From Verrucomicrobiales bacterium (GTDB taxonomy: Bacteria; Verrucomicrobiota; Verrucomicrobiia; Limisphaerales; SXQI01), in NCBI GenBank assembly GCA_005793025.1, contig SXQI01000093.1, positions 1 to 8,421 on the forward strand: a stretch of 8,421 nt of DNA, in the 5' to 3' direction. The translations under genes were made by a program, and so were the position numbers. Positions 6,747-8,421 of this stretch are shown in pieces. How positions within the stretch are numbered: position 1 is the stretch's first letter; each line of letters opens with the position of its first letter. Below the pieces are notes generated by a model. It was given only the letters and a program-made list of their open reading frames with translations. It searched no databases and was not told the DNA's origin.

Positions 6747-7523
6747 CTAGAATTTGAAGGCGGCAGAATTCGTGCGCCATTTGGTGTCTATCGCCCAGCA
6801 ATTGAGAGGGGAGAAGGATTTTCCAAAACGGAGGTAACGTGTACTCCCGTCCGCAAAAGCAAAATTGGAACCCCCATCACGGGCACCTTTCATTCCGGAT
6901 CCGGAATGACGATTCTGCTCAAGCTCCGTGACGTCATTACCCACACCACTTCCACTTGATTCGAGGAAATCCATGTAAAAATGGGCTGAGTTATGATCCT
7001 TTTCACCAAAGGTCACAGTCTCACTAGGTTCACGGATTGCGTTTTCGTTAACCGCTTTGCCAACTGTTTGATTCATGTTAAATGTTGGACCTAGCTCCGA
7101 TTGGAAAAAATCATTCCAACCATTGAAAATGTAGGACCGAGGGCTGGCGTCGGCTAGAGCATTGGTATCGCTCCCGCCTGTCACAGGATTACCGGGACCA
7201 TCGCTAGGGCATCGGAGAATCCGGAGATCTTTATATCCATCCCTTAATTTCTGGGGCCAGCCTGGTGCAACACTTCGATCTGGAAAATAACCGTTGTGAT
7301 CGTCTGCATACATCACCAACGAAATGCCAAGTTGACGCATGTTATTCACGCAAGAAATACGGCGACCAGCCTCCTTAGCCTTGGATAACGCAGGCAACAT
7401 CATACCAGCCAAAATAGCGATGATTGCAATGACAACGAGCAGTTCGATCAACGTAAATCCACGGGTGGTCCTACGTGCAACCTGGAAGTTCGCATTCGTA
7501 TTATTTGATAAAAAGTTTTTCAT
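6747..7523 (-). CDS. Prepilin-type N-terminal cleavage/methylation protein (type II pseudopilin-like)
   Basis: The ATG at 7523 gives 258 residues; a TTG two codons upstream (7529) is possible but less likely. A basic leader ends in RRTTRG, and prepilin peptidase would cut after Gly22 before FTLIELLVV, with Glu27 at position +5 of the mature protein. The hydrophobic helix (about 23-46) is followed by KAKEAGRRISCVNNMRQLG, a linker seen in the large verrucomicrobial/planctomycetal prepilin-like families. The C-terminal part holds NRHSGSG (205-210) and SNFAFADGSTRYL (219-231), the His...FADG arrangement of those families. It probably forms a pseudopilus or surface fibre subunit, or is a secreted soluble domain held by a pilin stalk. 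It lies 49 bp before the helical-repeat/jelly-roll gene on the same strand. No strong Shine-Dalgarno sequence is seen. Confidence 0.9.
   Translation of the reverse strand: MKNFLSNNTNANFQVARRTTRGFTLIELLVVIAIIAILAGMMLPALSKAKEAGRRISCVNNMRQLGISLVMYADDHNGYFPDRSVAPGWPQKLRDGYKDLRILRCPSDGPGNPVTGGSDTNALADASPRSYIFNGWNDFFQSELGPTFNMNQTVGKAVNENAIREPSETVTFGEKDHNSAHFYMDFLESSGSGVGNDVTELEQNRHSGSGMKGARDGGSNFAFADGSTRYLRFGKSFSPLNCWAIDTKWRTNSAAFKF
6891..6908. repeat. Perfect 18-bp palindrome inside the prepilin gene
   Basis: CATTCCGGATCCGGAATG is identical to its own reverse complement and consists of two tandem TCCGGA hexamers flanked by CAT and ATG. It encodes His-Ser-Gly-Ser-Gly-Met (residues 206-211) near the C-terminal His...FADG motif. 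It could form a cruciform or hairpin or be a protein site, but low-complexity Gly/Ser codons may produce it by chance. Confidence 0.75.
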
Positions 7524-7631
7524 ATTCAATCGGACCCATTGTTCGAAACCGCCGACTTATCCCCTCTTGCTTGTCCCTGCGAACGATACTTTGTCGAATA
7601 ATTCCTGCACCGAGACGTCAACACACTTAGA
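7524..7631. other. Divergent intergenic region between prepilin gene and 149-residue protein gene
   Basis: These 108 bp must carry the start signals for transcription in both directions. On the minus strand a TTGACG (7621 down to 7616) resembles a -35 box, but no good TATAAT-like partner lies at 16-18 nt, so I do not call a promoter. No hairpin or repeat stands out. Confidence 0.5.
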
Positions 7632-8081
7632 ATGACTCGCAGTAACACTTTCCTGATTACGACCGCTGTCCTCCTCGGAGGCATTTACTGCTACTTCTTT
7701 ACCGACTGGTTTAAGGAAAAAATTATTCAAATCATTCCCCAAAATCGGCCAATGTTGGGTGCAGTTCGCCCACCGGGCTCCGTGTGCCCGGTAACTTTCA
7801 TGCTCGAACAACCCTACCAACTGACTTCCGTGAGCGTTTATTCAATGGCGAGTCTCCAGACCAATAAGAACAGTATCCCTGTCTGGAAACTGACAGCCAA
7901 AGACGCTTCCAAACCCGTCCGAGGGTTTGCTTATGGCTCTTCCATCGCAGGAATGACTCCTGGAAGAGTCCCTGCATCCCCAGAGACATTGGTCGCGGAA
8001 TCACAATACCGAATCGTGATCGAAGCGGGTAAAGCCCACGGCGAAGCGTTATTTGTCCCGGTAGCCACACCAGTTGAATAG
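7632..8081 (+). CDS. Membrane-anchored protein of unknown function
   Basis: I do not recognise this 149-residue protein with certainty. The N-terminus (MTRSNTFLITTAVLLGGIYCYFF) has one hydrophobic segment at about 6-23 with no signal peptidase site, suggesting a type II anchor with the rest outside the membrane. The remainder (about 40-145) alternates short hydrophobic strands and turns, as in a small beta-sandwich: PVTFMLEQ, YQLTSVSVYSM, IPVWKLTA, VRGFAYGSSIAGMTPG, YRIVIEAGKAHGE. There is one cysteine at 52 besides Cys20 in the anchor. It resembles, from memory only, small conserved proteins of Verrucomicrobiota. It points away from the first prepilin gene and toward the second, 113 bp upstream of it, so it could share a transcript with the latter. 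Antisense frames across it look like shadows. Confidence 0.72.
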   Translation: MTRSNTFLITTAVLLGGIYCYFFTDWFKEKIIQIIPQNRPMLGAVRPPGSVCPVTFMLEQPYQLTSVSVYSMASLQTNKNSIPVWKLTAKDASKPVRGFAYGSSIAGMTPGRVPASPETLVAESQYRIVIEAGKAHGEALFVPVATPVE

Positions 8082-8107
8082 TGACGCAGGCTCTGAAGGG
8101 AGCTACA

Positions 8108-8125
8108 TGTGCTCAACAAAGCACA
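8108..8125. repeat. Stem-loop between the 149-residue protein gene and the second prepilin gene
   Basis: TGTGCT-CAACAA-AGCACA is a perfect 6-bp inverted repeat with a 6-nt loop, 26 bp after the stop codon. No T-run follows it on the plus strand or the minus strand, so it is not a standard intrinsic terminator. It may be an RNA hairpin in the leader of the downstream gene, or chance. Confidence 0.35.
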
Positions 8126-8194
8126 GTTGCTAATGGATCGTCCCCCTCCTAACCTCGACCGTTGTCACAGGTCTTGAATACCTGATCAAGCGTT

Positions 8195-8421
8195 ATGCAA
8201 CCTATTCATAAGCCTTCTCAAAACCGAAGTCGCGGATTCACTCTCATCGAACTTTTGGTCGTTATCGCGATTATTGCGATCTTGGCCAGCATGCTCCTTC
8301 CCGCGTTGGCCAAGGCGAAAGCACAGGCGCATAAAATCAAATGCATGAACAACGTCAAACAGCTCAATGTGATCTGGGCGTTGTACAGCGGGGATTATGA
8401 CGATCGACTGGTCATCAATAG
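8195..8421 (+). CDS. Second prepilin-type N-terminal cleavage/methylation protein (partial, runs off the right edge)
   Basis: The frame opens with ATG at 8195-8197 and continues to the window end (75 codons visible). A short basic leader (MQPIHKPSQNRSRG) precedes the prepilin peptidase site; cleavage would follow Gly14, leaving Phe as first mature residue and Glu19 at +5. The hydrophobic helix is followed by LPALAKAKAQAHKIKCMNNVKQLN, the same type of linker as in the first prepilin protein. The 18-residue segment beginning at Gly14 is identical in the two proteins. The C-terminal domain is not visible, so its subclass cannot be set. No clear Shine-Dalgarno sequence is present. Confidence 0.9.
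   Translation, partial: MQPIHKPSQNRSRGFTLIELLVVIAIIAILASMLLPALAKAKAQAHKIKCMNNVKQLNVIWALYSGDYDDRLVIN

Noticed and set aside
7557..8119. Minus-strand open frames (87, 90 and 62 codons) antisense to the 149-residue protein gene
   Set aside because: They lack hydrophobic pattern, domain resemblance and start signals; the plus-strand frame has a plausible membrane anchor and an alternating strand pattern.

Overview
The window looks like a chromosomal stretch from a member of the Verrucomicrobiota, or a near relative in the PVC group. The main reason is the pair of prepilin-type proteins with a GFTLIELLVVIAIIAILA segment and, in the complete one, a C-terminal FADG motif. These sit beside a secreted PQQ-type beta-propeller and a helical-repeat/jelly-roll protein of the kind common in that group. 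This assignment is inference from family resemblance; there is no rRNA or other taxonomic marker here.

Layout: (1) Positions 1-126 (+) hold the 3' end of hisH (histidine biosynthesis), converging on the next block. (2) Positions 137-4203 (-) are a compact housekeeping block, transcribed right to left: nusB, a PHP-domain phosphoesterase, ftsY, ribD, ribE. Gaps are only 9-23 bp, so it is probably one operon. (3) Positions 4314-6697 (-) hold two secreted-protein genes coupled by an ATGA overlap: a helical-repeat/jelly-roll protein followed by a PQQ-like beta-propeller. The 110-bp gap before nusB contains a weak hairpin followed by six T residues. (4) Positions 6747-7523 (-) hold a complete prepilin-like gene. 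(5) From 7632 on, the + strand carries a 149-residue membrane-anchored protein that I do not recognise, then a second prepilin-like gene cut off by the window end.

Functionally, the housekeeping block links transcription antitermination (NusB), SRP-dependent membrane targeting (FtsY) and two enzymes of riboflavin synthesis (RibD, RibE). The right half encodes exported or envelope proteins, plausibly linked to a type II secretion/pseudopilus-like apparatus or to surface polysaccharide handling. No mobile element, CRISPR array, RNA gene or FMN riboswitch was recognised. Most of the window is ordinary. The less explained parts are the unknown 149-residue protein between two divergent prepilin genes and the translationally coupled secreted pair.
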